From CALHVR01 sp963528625 (GTDB taxonomy: Bacteria > Fusobacteriota > Fusobacteriia > Fusobacteriales > Leptotrichiaceae): a stretch of 10,143 bases of DNA. The notes under the pieces are model-generated. The model was not told the origin of the DNA and searched no databases. It saw only the letters and a program-made list of their open reading frames with translations. Position 1 is the stretch's first letter; each line of letters starts with the position of its first letter. Shown piece by piece: positions 1 to 4,928 of the stretch. The position numbers and the translations under genes are program-made. Where the stretch lies: NCBI GenBank assembly GCA_963528625.1, contig CAURVQ010000042.1, forward strand, positions 1 to 10,143, in the 5' to 3' direction.

Positions 1-29
1 ATTAAATATAATAAAAAATATATCTTCAT
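1..29 (-). CDS. N-terminal start of an exported or membrane protein, cut by window edge
   Basis: On the minus strand an ATG at 29-27 is preceded by a perfect AGGAGG (complement of 35-40) with 5 nt spacing. The first codons read M-K-I-Y-F-L-L-Y-L, which looks like the start of a signal peptide or membrane segment. Only nine complete codons are inside the window, so no function can be given. It would be divergent from the repeat-protein gene at 377. The start site is well supported by the ribosome binding site, but a short plus-strand open frame (2-184) overlaps it and cannot be formally excluded. Confidence 0.5.
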
Positions 30-178
30 ATTTTCCTCCTTTAAGAAAAATAATTGATACAATAATGATAAAAGTAAATACAGTGTCTTATGATTTTGAT
101 AAAGAGAAAATGGAGAAAGATAAAAAAATAATTGAGATAAAAATAAAAATAAAATTAAGAATAATTAGAGTAGATATT

Positions 179-282
179 AAATAACTTCCTTTAGTTATTT
201 TTGTGTCTTATAGAACTTCTAAAATTAAAGAAGTGACACTTGCACTTTCGCATTTCTTTGAAATGAAACCAAAAATAACTAA
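179..282. other. Non-coding segment with nested inverted repeats
   Basis: The stretch between the left-edge gene start and the promoter at 302 has no convincing gene. It holds several nested dyads. AAATAACT (179-186) pairs with AGTTATTT (193-200) across a 6-nt loop. A competing 13-bp arm TTAGTTATTTTTG (191-203) pairs with CAAAAATAACTAA (270-282). Inside this longer closure lie ACTTCT/AGAAGT (215-220/229-234) and CATTTC/GAAATG (251-256/260-265). The two outer pairings share the 193-200 arm, so they are mutually exclusive. I do not recognise a known RNA family; it may be a terminator, a small RNA or a degenerate element. Confidence 0.4.
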
Positions 283-301
283 TATAAAATTAAGTTATTA
301 A

Positions 302-330
302 TTGACAAATTATAACAATTTAGCTATAAC
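302..330 (+). promoter_or_regulatory. Promoter of the repeat-protein gene
   Basis: A perfect -35 TTGACA (302-307) and a -10 TATAAC (325-330, 5 of 6 consensus) are separated by exactly 17 nt. Transcription would start near 337, giving a leader of about 40 nt that carries the GGAGAG ribosome binding site at 364-369. This is the most consensus-like -35 in the window, so the gene is probably well expressed in the resting state. Confidence 0.75.
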
Positions 331-376
331 TTTATTAAAGTTTATAAATTAATTATATTTAAAGGAGAGAATTATT

Positions 377-1573
377 ATGAAAAAGTTATTATTATTTTTT
401 ATATTTTTTATATCATTAAATATTTTAGCAAAACCCAAATACATTAAATATAATAATGGCGATGCAGAATTGGTTAAAACTGTTGAAAATAACAAGAAAA
501 AAGGTCCTTATAGATATTATTTTAAAGATGGATTTATAGAAGAAGGAACTTATATAAATAGTAAAAGAGAAGGACCATATAAATTATATGATGAAAATGG
601 TCAAATAAAAGAAGAAGGAACTTATAGAAATGGGCAAAAAGAAGGACCATATAAAGAATATCATGAAAACGGTCAAATAATAAGAGAAGGAACTTATAAA
701 AATAATAAAGAAGAAGGTCCATATAAAGTATATGATGAAAATGGTCAAATAAGAATAGAGGGGACTTATAGAAATGGGGATTTAGAAGGTCCATATAAAG
801 AATATTATGAAAATGGTCAAATAAGTGTAGAAGGAACTTATAGAAATGGGGTAAAAGAAGGTCCATATAAAGAATATTATGAAAATGGTCAAATAAGTGT
901 AGAAGGAACTTATAGAAACGGGGATTTAGAAGGACCATATAAAGAATATTATGAAAATGGTCAAATAAGACAAGAAGTAACTTATAAAAATGGGCAAGAA
1001 GAAGGACCATATAAAGAATATTATAAAAATGGGCAAATAATAAAAGAGGGAATATTTGAAAATAATGGAACAAAAGTATTACATAAAATATATAATAAAA
1101 ATGGGCAAGGTGTAATTTTAAAAAATATAAATGAAGAAGATAAACATATATTTTATAATAATGATGGTAATCTAGAAGAAATAACTTTAAAAAACGAATT
1201 AAAAGATGGAGAATATTTATTTTATAATGAAAATGGATATGGAGATATAGAAGAAGTAACATTAAAAAATGGAATAAAAGAAGGTTTATATACTTATTTG
1301 GATGACAATAGAAATATAGAAGAAGGAACTTATAGAAATGGGGAAAAAGAAGGTCCATATAAAGAATATTATGAAAATGGTCAAATAATAGAAGAAGGAA
1401 CTTATAGAAATGGGGAAAAAGAAGGTCCATATAAAATATATTATGAAAATGGTCAAATAATAGAAGAAGGAACTTATAGAAATGGGGAGAAGGTCCATAT
1501 AAAATTATATTATGAAAATGGTCAAATAATAATAGAAGAAGGAACTTATAGAAATGGTCAAAGAATAGAATAA
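377..1573 (+). CDS. Exported MORN_2 / YwqK-family repeat protein
   Basis: The protein has 398 residues. Residues 1-18 form a typical signal peptide (MKK, a hydrophobic core, then ILA before KPK), so it is probably exported; there is no lipobox cysteine. From about residue 38 it is almost entirely 24-residue repeats of the form G-x-K-E-G-P-Y-K-E-Y-Y-E-N-G-Q-I-x-x-E-G-T-Y-R-N. This matches the MORN_2 repeat (COG2849), which databases name 'toxin-antitoxin system YwqK family antitoxin'. Conserved repeats fill residues 38-228 and 315-393; four degenerate ones lie between them. The ATG follows GGAGAG (364-369) by 7 nt. The antitoxin name comes from Bacillus YwqK; no toxin gene is adjacent here and the signal peptide argues for an envelope or surface role. 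Family assignment is secure, function is not. Confidence 0.88.
   Translation: MKKLLLFFIFFISLNILAKPKYIKYNNGDAELVKTVENNKKKGPYRYYFKDGFIEEGTYINSKREGPYKLYDENGQIKEEGTYRNGQKEGPYKEYHENGQIIREGTYKNNKEEGPYKVYDENGQIRIEGTYRNGDLEGPYKEYYENGQISVEGTYRNGVKEGPYKEYYENGQISVEGTYRNGDLEGPYKEYYENGQIRQEVTYKNGQEEGPYKEYYKNGQIIKEGIFENNGTKVLHKIYNKNGQGVILKNINEEDKHIFYNNDGNLEEITLKNELKDGEYLFYNENGYGDIEEVTLKNGIKEGLYTYLDDNRNIEEGTYRNGEKEGPYKEYYENGQIIEEGTYRNGEKEGPYKIYYENGQIIEEGTYRNGEKVHIKLYYENGQIIIEEGTYRNGQRIE
488..1555 (+). repeat. About 15 tandem 72-bp coding repeats
   Basis: The coding repeats have a 72-bp (24-codon) period. Copies are very similar at the DNA level: for example, the segments starting at 784 and 856 match over most of their length, including synonymous positions. 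The middle copies (about 1060-1318) are highly diverged, while those before and after are nearly uniform. This pattern suggests recent amplification or gene conversion in the two flanking blocks. The repeats also keep an antisense frame open for over 1 kb, which is an artefact of the repetition. Confidence 0.9.
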
Positions 1574-1608
1574 AGATAGATGAATGAAAAAAGAGAAAAC
1601 TGAGAATA

Positions 1609-1627
1609 TGTACCAACAAACTCGACA
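1609..1627 (+). repeat. IS terminal inverted repeat, orfB side
   Basis: TGTACCAACAAACTCGACA matches the opposite end (2384-2402, reverse complement) at 18 of 19 positions. The 20 bases from 1603 are also identical to those at 10008-10027 near the right edge of the window, apart from limits at the outermost bases. This end lacks the GGTACA half that forms the hairpin at the orfA side. Confidence 0.85.
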
Positions 1628-1639
1628 CGAAGTTTAAAA

Positions 1640-2095
1640 TTAATAGTTTAAGGAATTACATCTTATTTGATAAGGTGTAGTTCCTTTTAAATTTACTCTA
1701 ACTTTATTGTAAAATTCTATATATTCTTTAATTATTTTAATTGCTTCTTCTTTAGTTCTAAACTTATCTTTATTTAACTTATTGTAATAACACTCTGATT
1801 TAAAAATACCCCAAAATGACTCTATAGGAGAGTTATCAGGACAATGTCCCGGTCTTGACATACTATGCATAATATCTTTTGTTATATTTTTAAACATATA
1901 TGATGTATACTGAAATCCTCTATCACTTTGTAATATATCAACATCATTAATAGTTATATCTTTAAATGTTTTCATAACTAATTCATTATTATTGTGATTG
2001 CCTATTTCATAACTTATTAACATCTTAGAATTAATATCAATTACACCACTAATGTATAGTTTACCTTCTCCAGTATTTATCTTCTTCTGAATAAT
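1640..2095 (-). pseudogene. IS3-family orfB transposase fragment (rve C-terminal part)
   Basis: The open frame begins after an in-frame stop (complement of 2096-2098) and runs to the stop at 1640. The first ATG is at 2023, giving 127 residues, but homologous sequence extends 24 codons upstream and includes the family-typical TGEGKLYISGVIDI. It therefore has no real start. Recognisable rve features are LQSDRGFQYTS with the second catalytic Asp, SPIESFWGIFKSE with the catalytic Glu, and the C-terminal TTPYQIR motif. The first Asp, normally just before the TGEGKLY segment, has been lost by the internal deletion, so the DDE triad is incomplete and the product should be catalytically dead. Confidence 0.85.
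1650..1688 (+). terminator. Plus-strand hairpin with short T tract in the IS end
   Basis: AAGGAATTACATCTTA (1650-1665) and TAAGGTGTAGTTCCTT (1671-1686) form a 16-bp stem with a 5-nt loop. The T run at its 3' end is only TTTT (1685-1688). The two non-Watson-Crick pairs are U-G on the plus-strand RNA but A-C on the minus-strand RNA, so the fold fits plus-strand transcripts. It lies 77 bp after the repeat-protein gene, within the 3' end of orfB read in the opposite direction. It could end the repeat-protein transcript and keep it from running antisense through the transposase. Confidence 0.5.
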
Positions 2096-2117
2096 CTAAT
2101 GACTTTACTATCTTATC

Positions 2118-2348
2118 TTAATATTTAAAAACCCGAGTTTTAAATTCTTTTGTATATACTTTATTTCTAGGACCTACTTCTTTTAACCCTTCTATACCAT
2201 GTATTCTAAACCTATTAATATATCGATAAAATATACGATTAGACACACCATATTTAATAAGAATATCTTTATGACTCAATCCCATTTCTAGATAATCTTT
2301 ACACATAGAAATTCTTTCTTCTAATGTGAATTTACTTTTTCTTTCCAT
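2118..2348 (-). pseudogene. Truncated IS3-family orfA (helix-turn-helix)
   Basis: Starting at ATG 2348 the product is 76 residues: MERKSKFTLEERISMCKDYL, then a helix-turn-helix region (SHKDILIKYGVSNRIFYRYINRF) and GLKEVGPRNKVYT. This is the N-terminal DNA-binding part of IS150-type orfA proteins, which usually run to about 170 residues. Here the frame stops soon after YTKEFK, at the internal deletion. The ATG has GGAGG (complement of 2360-2364) at an 11-nt spacing. A TTG start at 2366 would lie inside the inverted-repeat hairpin and overlap this Shine-Dalgarno, so I reject it. The fragment might still bind the IS ends, but that is speculation. Confidence 0.75.
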
Positions 2349-2355
2349 AAAAAAA

Positions 2356-2402
2356 TGTACCTCCAAACTGTTTTCATTTTTTCTGTCCAGTTTGTTGGTA
2401 CA
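2356..2402 (-). promoter_or_regulatory. IS-end hairpin that covers the transposase ribosome binding site
   Basis: Read on the minus strand, TGTACC-AA-CAAACTG (2402-2388) pairs with CAGTTTG-GA-GGTACA (2370-2356). This leaves a 17-nt A-rich loop and one internal AA/GA mismatch, and is followed by seven T before the orfA ATG. The right arm includes the GGAGG that serves orfA. A transcript entering from outside would fold and hide that site. Transcripts starting inside the end would not. This is the logic known for other IS elements that avoid activation by external promoters; that it operates here is inference. Confidence 0.55.
2384..2402 (-). repeat. IS terminal inverted repeat, orfA side
   Basis: The reverse complement reads TGTACCAACAAACTGGACA, matching the other end at 18 of 19 bases. 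It also forms the outer arm of the hairpin upstream of orfA. Confidence 0.85.
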
Positions 2403-2431
2403 TGTTCTGTGCGTTATAGCTTTTGATTTTA

Positions 2432-2469
2432 TTTAATCTAAGATTAAACAAAGCATAATGTGCTATAAT
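2432..2469 (+). promoter_or_regulatory. rlpA operon promoter with palindromic operator candidate
   Basis: A perfect extended -10, TGCTATAAT (TG 2461-2462, TATAAT 2464-2469), would start transcription near 2476, about 27 nt before the rlpA ATG. No good -35 is present. Where it should be (about 2441-2446) lies the right half of a perfect 17-bp palindrome, TTTAATCT-A-AGATTAAA (2432-2448). A dyad at this place with a missing -35 suggests binding by an activator or repressor. The palindrome has no following T run, so it is not a terminator. The promoter lies 30-67 bp outside the IS end. Confidence 0.6.
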
Positions 2470-2502
2470 AATTTTGCCCAAAATTTAAAAAATGGAGGAA
2501 AT

Positions 2503-2973
2503 ATGAAAAAGATAATAACCATACTTATGGTGTTGGCTATATCTATGTCTTTAAATGCAGCTAGTAAATCAAAGAGTAATAAAGAGAAATTAGCTAAAGA
2601 AATTAAAAAGGAGTTAGAGCCTAGAGTAGAAAAATCTAGTGGAAATTATGTAGAAGGAACAGAAAAAACTGTTAAAGATACATATTTTCAAACTGGTGGA
2701 GCCTCTTTCTATGGAGGAAAATGGAATGGAAGAAGAACCGCAAGTGGAGAAATATTCAATACTTCACAAATGACAGCAGCTCACAAAACATTACCATTTG
2801 GAACTAAAGTAAGAGTAACAAACTTAAGTAATGGGAAATCAGTAGTTGTAAAAATTAATGACAGAGGACCTTTTATAAAGGGAAGAGTTATTGATTTAAG
2901 CCATGCAGCTTTTTCTGCAATAGAGAATGTTAGTCGTGGTGTAGCAAAAGTAAAATTAGAAATTTTAAAATAA
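2503..2973 (+). CDS. rlpA: RlpA-like septal ring lytic transglycosylase / DPBB protein
   Basis: The protein has 156 residues. Residues 1-20 are a signal peptide (MKKIITILMVL...LNAA) without a lipobox cysteine, so it is soluble or otherwise attached rather than a classical RlpA lipoprotein. After a charged linker comes the RlpA double-psi beta-barrel (about 62-156), with GGASFYGGKWNGRRTASGE, TAAHKTLPFGTKVRVTNL and the NDRGPF motif. E83, H94 and D120 fall at the conserved acidic/His/Asp positions linked to peptidoglycan cleavage in Pseudomonas RlpA. No SPOR domain is present. The ATG at 2503 follows GGAGG (2494-2498). An in-frame ATG at 2458 would lie upstream of the predicted transcription start and put residues before the signal peptide, so I reject it. 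fabG begins 33 bp downstream. Confidence 0.87.
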   Translation: MKKIITILMVLAISMSLNAASKSKSNKEKLAKEIKKELEPRVEKSSGNYVEGTEKTVKDTYFQTGGASFYGGKWNGRRTASGEIFNTSQMTAAHKTLPFGTKVRVTNLSNGKSVVVKINDRGPFIKGRVIDLSHAAFSAIENVSRGVAKVKLEILK

Positions 2974-3006
2974 GATACAAAAAATATTGAGGAAGGCGGA
3001 AGAATT

Positions 3007-3717
3007 GTGTTAAAAGGTAAAATAGCATTAGTGACAGGTGGTTCAAGAGGAATAGGAAAAGAAATCGTGTTGAAATATGCTGAAAATGGAGCAACGGTTA
3101 TTTCCGGAGATTTAATTGATGCAGACTATACTCATGAAAATGTAGAGCATATTAAGTTAAACGTAACAGATAGAGAAAACATAAAAGAAGTCGCAAAAAA
3201 AATTAAAGAAAAATACGGAAAATTAGACATATTAGTAAATAATGCTGGAATTACAAGAGATTCATTATTACAAAGAATGACGGAAGACAACTGGGATTTA
3301 GTTATTGATATTAACTTAAAAGGTGTATTTAATGTGATGCAAGGATTTGTATCGTTATTATTTAAAAGTGAATCTGCAAGTGTTATAAATATGGCTTCTG
3401 TAGTTGGATTAGATGGAAATGTCGGTCAAACAAACTATTCGGCGACAAAAGGTGGAGTTATTGCAATGACAAAAACTTGGGCAAAAGAATTTGGTAGAAA
3501 AAATGTAAGATCAAATGCTTTAGCACCAGGATTTATTCAAACTGATATGACACATGTTTTACCAGAAAAAGTAATAGAAACAGTATTAGCACAAACTCCT
3601 TTAAGAAGAATGGGAACAGCTGAAGATATAGCAGAAGCATCGTTATTCTTAGCAAGTGACGCTTCAAAATTCATAACAGGTCAAGTTATAAGAATTGATG
3701 GAGGGTTAAACTTATAA
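3007..3717 (+). CDS. fabG: 3-oxoacyl-[acyl-carrier-protein] reductase (SDR family)
   Basis: The protein has 236 residues and is a classical short-chain dehydrogenase. It shows the NAD(P)-binding TGGSRGIG (10-17), NNAG (78-81) and the catalytic tetrad N103, S131, Y144 and K148 (NYSATKGG). It ends in the usual RIDGGLNL. FabG reduces 3-oxoacyl-ACP with NADPH in fatty-acid elongation; the length and the LAPGFIQTDMT segment fit this group. An acetoacetyl-CoA reductase or other SDR cannot be fully excluded, because no other fab gene is adjacent. The start is GTG, chosen because it gives the standard MLKGKIALVTGG beginning and follows GGAAGG (2991-2996). It sits 33 bp after rlpA and 3 bp before the next gene, so co-transcription is likely. 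Confidence 0.88.
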   Translation: MLKGKIALVTGGSRGIGKEIVLKYAENGATVISGDLIDADYTHENVEHIKLNVTDRENIKEVAKKIKEKYGKLDILVNNAGITRDSLLQRMTEDNWDLVIDINLKGVFNVMQGFVSLLFKSESASVINMASVVGLDGNVGQTNYSATKGGVIAMTKTWAKEFGRKNVRSNALAPGFIQTDMTHVLPEKVIETVLAQTPLRRMGTAEDIAEASLFLASDASKFITGQVIRIDGGLNL

Positions 3718-3720
3718 TTT

Positions 3721-4356
3721 ATGCCAAAAATAAAATATTACGCTTATTATATGCTTGACAGCTTAGAACGAGGAATTTTAACGAATTGGGATGAATGTCA
3801 AAAAAAAGTAAGTGGAAAAAAGACAAGATATAAATCATTTAAAACAGAGAAAGATGCCATTGAATGGCTGGAAAATGGTGCTGAATATGAAACTAAGGAA
3901 CAAAAATTAGAAAAAATGTCGGATTTATTTGCAGAATTAGATAGAGAGGCAGTTTACTTTGATGCAGGAACGGGTCGTGGTAACGGAGTAGAAGTAAGAA
4001 TCTCTGATTATGATGGAAATTCATTGTTAAATAAAGTATTGGGCGAATCAAAATTAAATGAATTTGGAAACTATTATTTATCAGACGGCAGAACAAATAA
4101 TTTCGGGGAATTAGTTGGACTTTATGCAGCACTAAAATTTGCTAACAAATATAATAAAAAAATTATTTGTGGTGATAGCAATTTAATTATAAAATATTGG
4201 TCTTTAGGTAAATATAATGAAGAAAATATTGATAAAGATACAATAGATTTAATAACAAAAGTAGCTATAATGCGAAAAGATTATGAAAATAAAGGTGGAA
4301 TAATAAAAAAAATATCGGGAGATGTAAATCCTGCAGATTTAGGATTTCATAAGTAG
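3721..4356 (+). CDS. Viroplasmin-domain ribonuclease H family protein
   Basis: The protein has 211 residues in two parts. Residues 3-52 (KIKYYAYYML...DECQKKVSGKKTRYKSFKTEKDAIEWL) match the caulimovirus viroplasmin / RNase H N-terminal hybrid-binding fold. Residues 75-211 form an RNase H domain with the likely metal ligands D81 (YFDAGTG), E130 (NNFGELVGLYAAL), D152 (CGDSN) and D206 (NPADLG). The histidine that usually precedes the last Asp in RNase HI is not evident. It should cleave RNA in RNA-DNA hybrids in the cytoplasm. It starts only 3 nt after the fabG stop; the nearest Shine-Dalgarno (GGAGGG, 3700-3705) lies inside fabG at a long 15-nt spacing, so translation is probably coupled. Confidence 0.85.
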   Translation: MPKIKYYAYYMLDSLERGILTNWDECQKKVSGKKTRYKSFKTEKDAIEWLENGAEYETKEQKLEKMSDLFAELDREAVYFDAGTGRGNGVEVRISDYDGNSLLNKVLGESKLNEFGNYYLSDGRTNNFGELVGLYAALKFANKYNKKIICGDSNLIIKYWSLGKYNEENIDKDTIDLITKVAIMRKDYENKGGIIKKISGDVNPADLGFHK

Positions 4357-4410
4357 TTTTCATAAAATAAAAATTTAACTAATAAAAAAGTTAAGATTTG
4401 TGGAGGAAAA

Positions 4411-4794
4411 ATGAGAAAACTAATTTTATTTTTATTAATGTGTACAGTGTTTACATTCGGTTTTTCTGCAAAAAATCAAACTAAAAAAATAGTAACTAAA
4501 GTTTTTACTGGTGATTATATAAAAGCAAGTAATACATTTACTTATAAAAAAGATAATTTGATTTTTCCAGATAAAACAGTTATTTATACTGTAAAACCGA
4601 TGGATGATTCAATAGAAAGAATTTTTAATTATTTAAAATTAAATTATGAAGTTAAAGAGGATCAAAAAATAAATTTAGAAATTGTTGGAAGAGTAACTTC
4701 AGATGGTGTAATAGAAGTTTATAAAGTAAATAATTATATAATACCTGAAGAAAATCTGAAAGGTAGAGAAAATTATATATTATTTGGGCAATAA
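4411..4794 (+). CDS. Small exported protein of unknown function
   Basis: The protein has 127 residues. Residues 1-20 look like a signal peptide (MRKLILFLLM...FGFSA), cleaved probably before KNQTKK. Cys11 lies in the hydrophobic core and is not a lipobox. The mature part is basic at its start and then rich in alternating hydrophobic/polar segments typical of beta strands (TVIYTVKP, INLEIVGRV, VIEVYKVNNYIIP). I recognise no family. The ATG follows GGAGG (4402-4406). It begins 54 bp after the RNase H gene, with only a weak TTAACT/AGTTAA dyad between them and no clear promoter, so it is probably the last gene of the rlpA-fabG unit, which ends at the terminator just downstream. Confidence 0.75.
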   Translation: MRKLILFLLMCTVFTFGFSAKNQTKKIVTKVFTGDYIKASNTFTYKKDNLIFPDKTVIYTVKPMDDSIERIFNYLKLNYEVKEDQKINLEIVGRVTSDGVIEVYKVNNYIIPEENLKGRENYILFGQ

Positions 4795-4803
4795 AAAAAT
4801 ATG

Positions 4804-4839
4804 AAGTACAGAAAGAAATACTTTCTGTATTTTTATTTT
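4804..4839 (+). terminator. Rho-independent terminator ending the rlpA-fabG unit
   Basis: TACAGAAAG (4807-4815) and CTTTCTGTA (4821-4829) form a perfect 9-bp stem with a 5-nt AAATA loop, extendable by a few A-U/G-U pairs. It is followed directly by TTTTTATTTT. It starts 10 bp after the stop of the small exported protein and lies upstream of the rho promoter. Confidence 0.85.
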
Positions 4840-4874
4840 AAATTTAATATGTTTTAAATAAAAATATTAGAATA

Positions 4875-4903
4875 TTAAATAGATGGGGAAAATATGTTAT
4901 AAT
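4875..4903 (+). promoter_or_regulatory. rho promoter (extended -10)
   Basis: TGTTATAAT supplies TG at 4895-4896 and a perfect -10 TATAAT at 4898-4903. A weak -35 TTAAAT (4875-4880, 3 of 6) lies 17 nt upstream. Transcription would start near 4910, leaving a leader of about 20 nt, too short for the long leader attenuation known for Escherichia coli rho. Confidence 0.65.
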
Positions 4904-4928
4904 AAGAAAAAAATAGGAGTAAAATTGG

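Larger units (their letters stand above)
1609..2402 (-). mobile_element. Internally deleted IS3-family (IS150-like) insertion sequence
   Basis: The element is bounded by inverted repeats: TGTACCAACAAACT at 1609-1622 and its exact reverse complement at 2389-2402, with the similarity running on as xGACA (18 of 19 matching). Ends of the TGT...ACA type and an orfA plus rve-domain orfB are typical of the IS3 family. At 794 bp it is much shorter than the usual 1.2-1.5 kb. The C-terminal part of orfA and the N-terminal part of orfB, including the first catalytic aspartate, are missing. The immediate flanks (ata on the left, tgt on the right) show no target duplication. It lies 35 bp after the repeat-protein gene and upstream of rlpA. 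It cannot encode an active transposase but could be moved in trans by an intact relative. Confidence 0.87.

Noticed and set aside
2..184. Plus-strand open frame of 60 codons entering from the left edge
   Set aside because: It could be the end of an upstream gene, but its C-terminal part is a low-complexity K/I run typical of translated AT-rich spacer, and it overlaps the well-placed AGGAGG-ATG of a minus-strand gene at 29. I could not choose with certainty and preferred the start with a perfect ribosome binding site.
488..1555. Regular repeats considered as a possible CRISPR array
   Set aside because: The units are contiguous 72-bp coding repeats in one open frame, with no unique spacers.
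377..1573. Toxin-antitoxin system involving the YwqK-type protein
   Set aside because: No toxin-like gene is present next to it in the window, and the protein has a signal peptide; the name reflects family nomenclature only.
534..1628. Antisense open frame of 364 codons across the repeat-protein gene
   Set aside because: It is an artefact of the 72-bp repeats, which keep one antisense frame free of stops. The product is a repetitive low-complexity string rich in F, H, L and Y with no plausible start signal, and it runs into the IS end.
1605..2406. Target site duplication flanking the IS
   Set aside because: The 3-4 bp on the left (aata) and right (tgtt) do not match.
2458..2502. Upstream ATG extending rlpA by 15 codons
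   Set aside because: The ATG lies before the -10 TATAAT (2464-2469) and the predicted transcription start; the ATG at 2503 has GGAGG and begins a standard signal peptide.
3893..4132. Minus-strand open frame inside the RNase H gene
   Set aside because: It is a shadow of a well-supported gene, without a ribosome binding site or recognisable motif.
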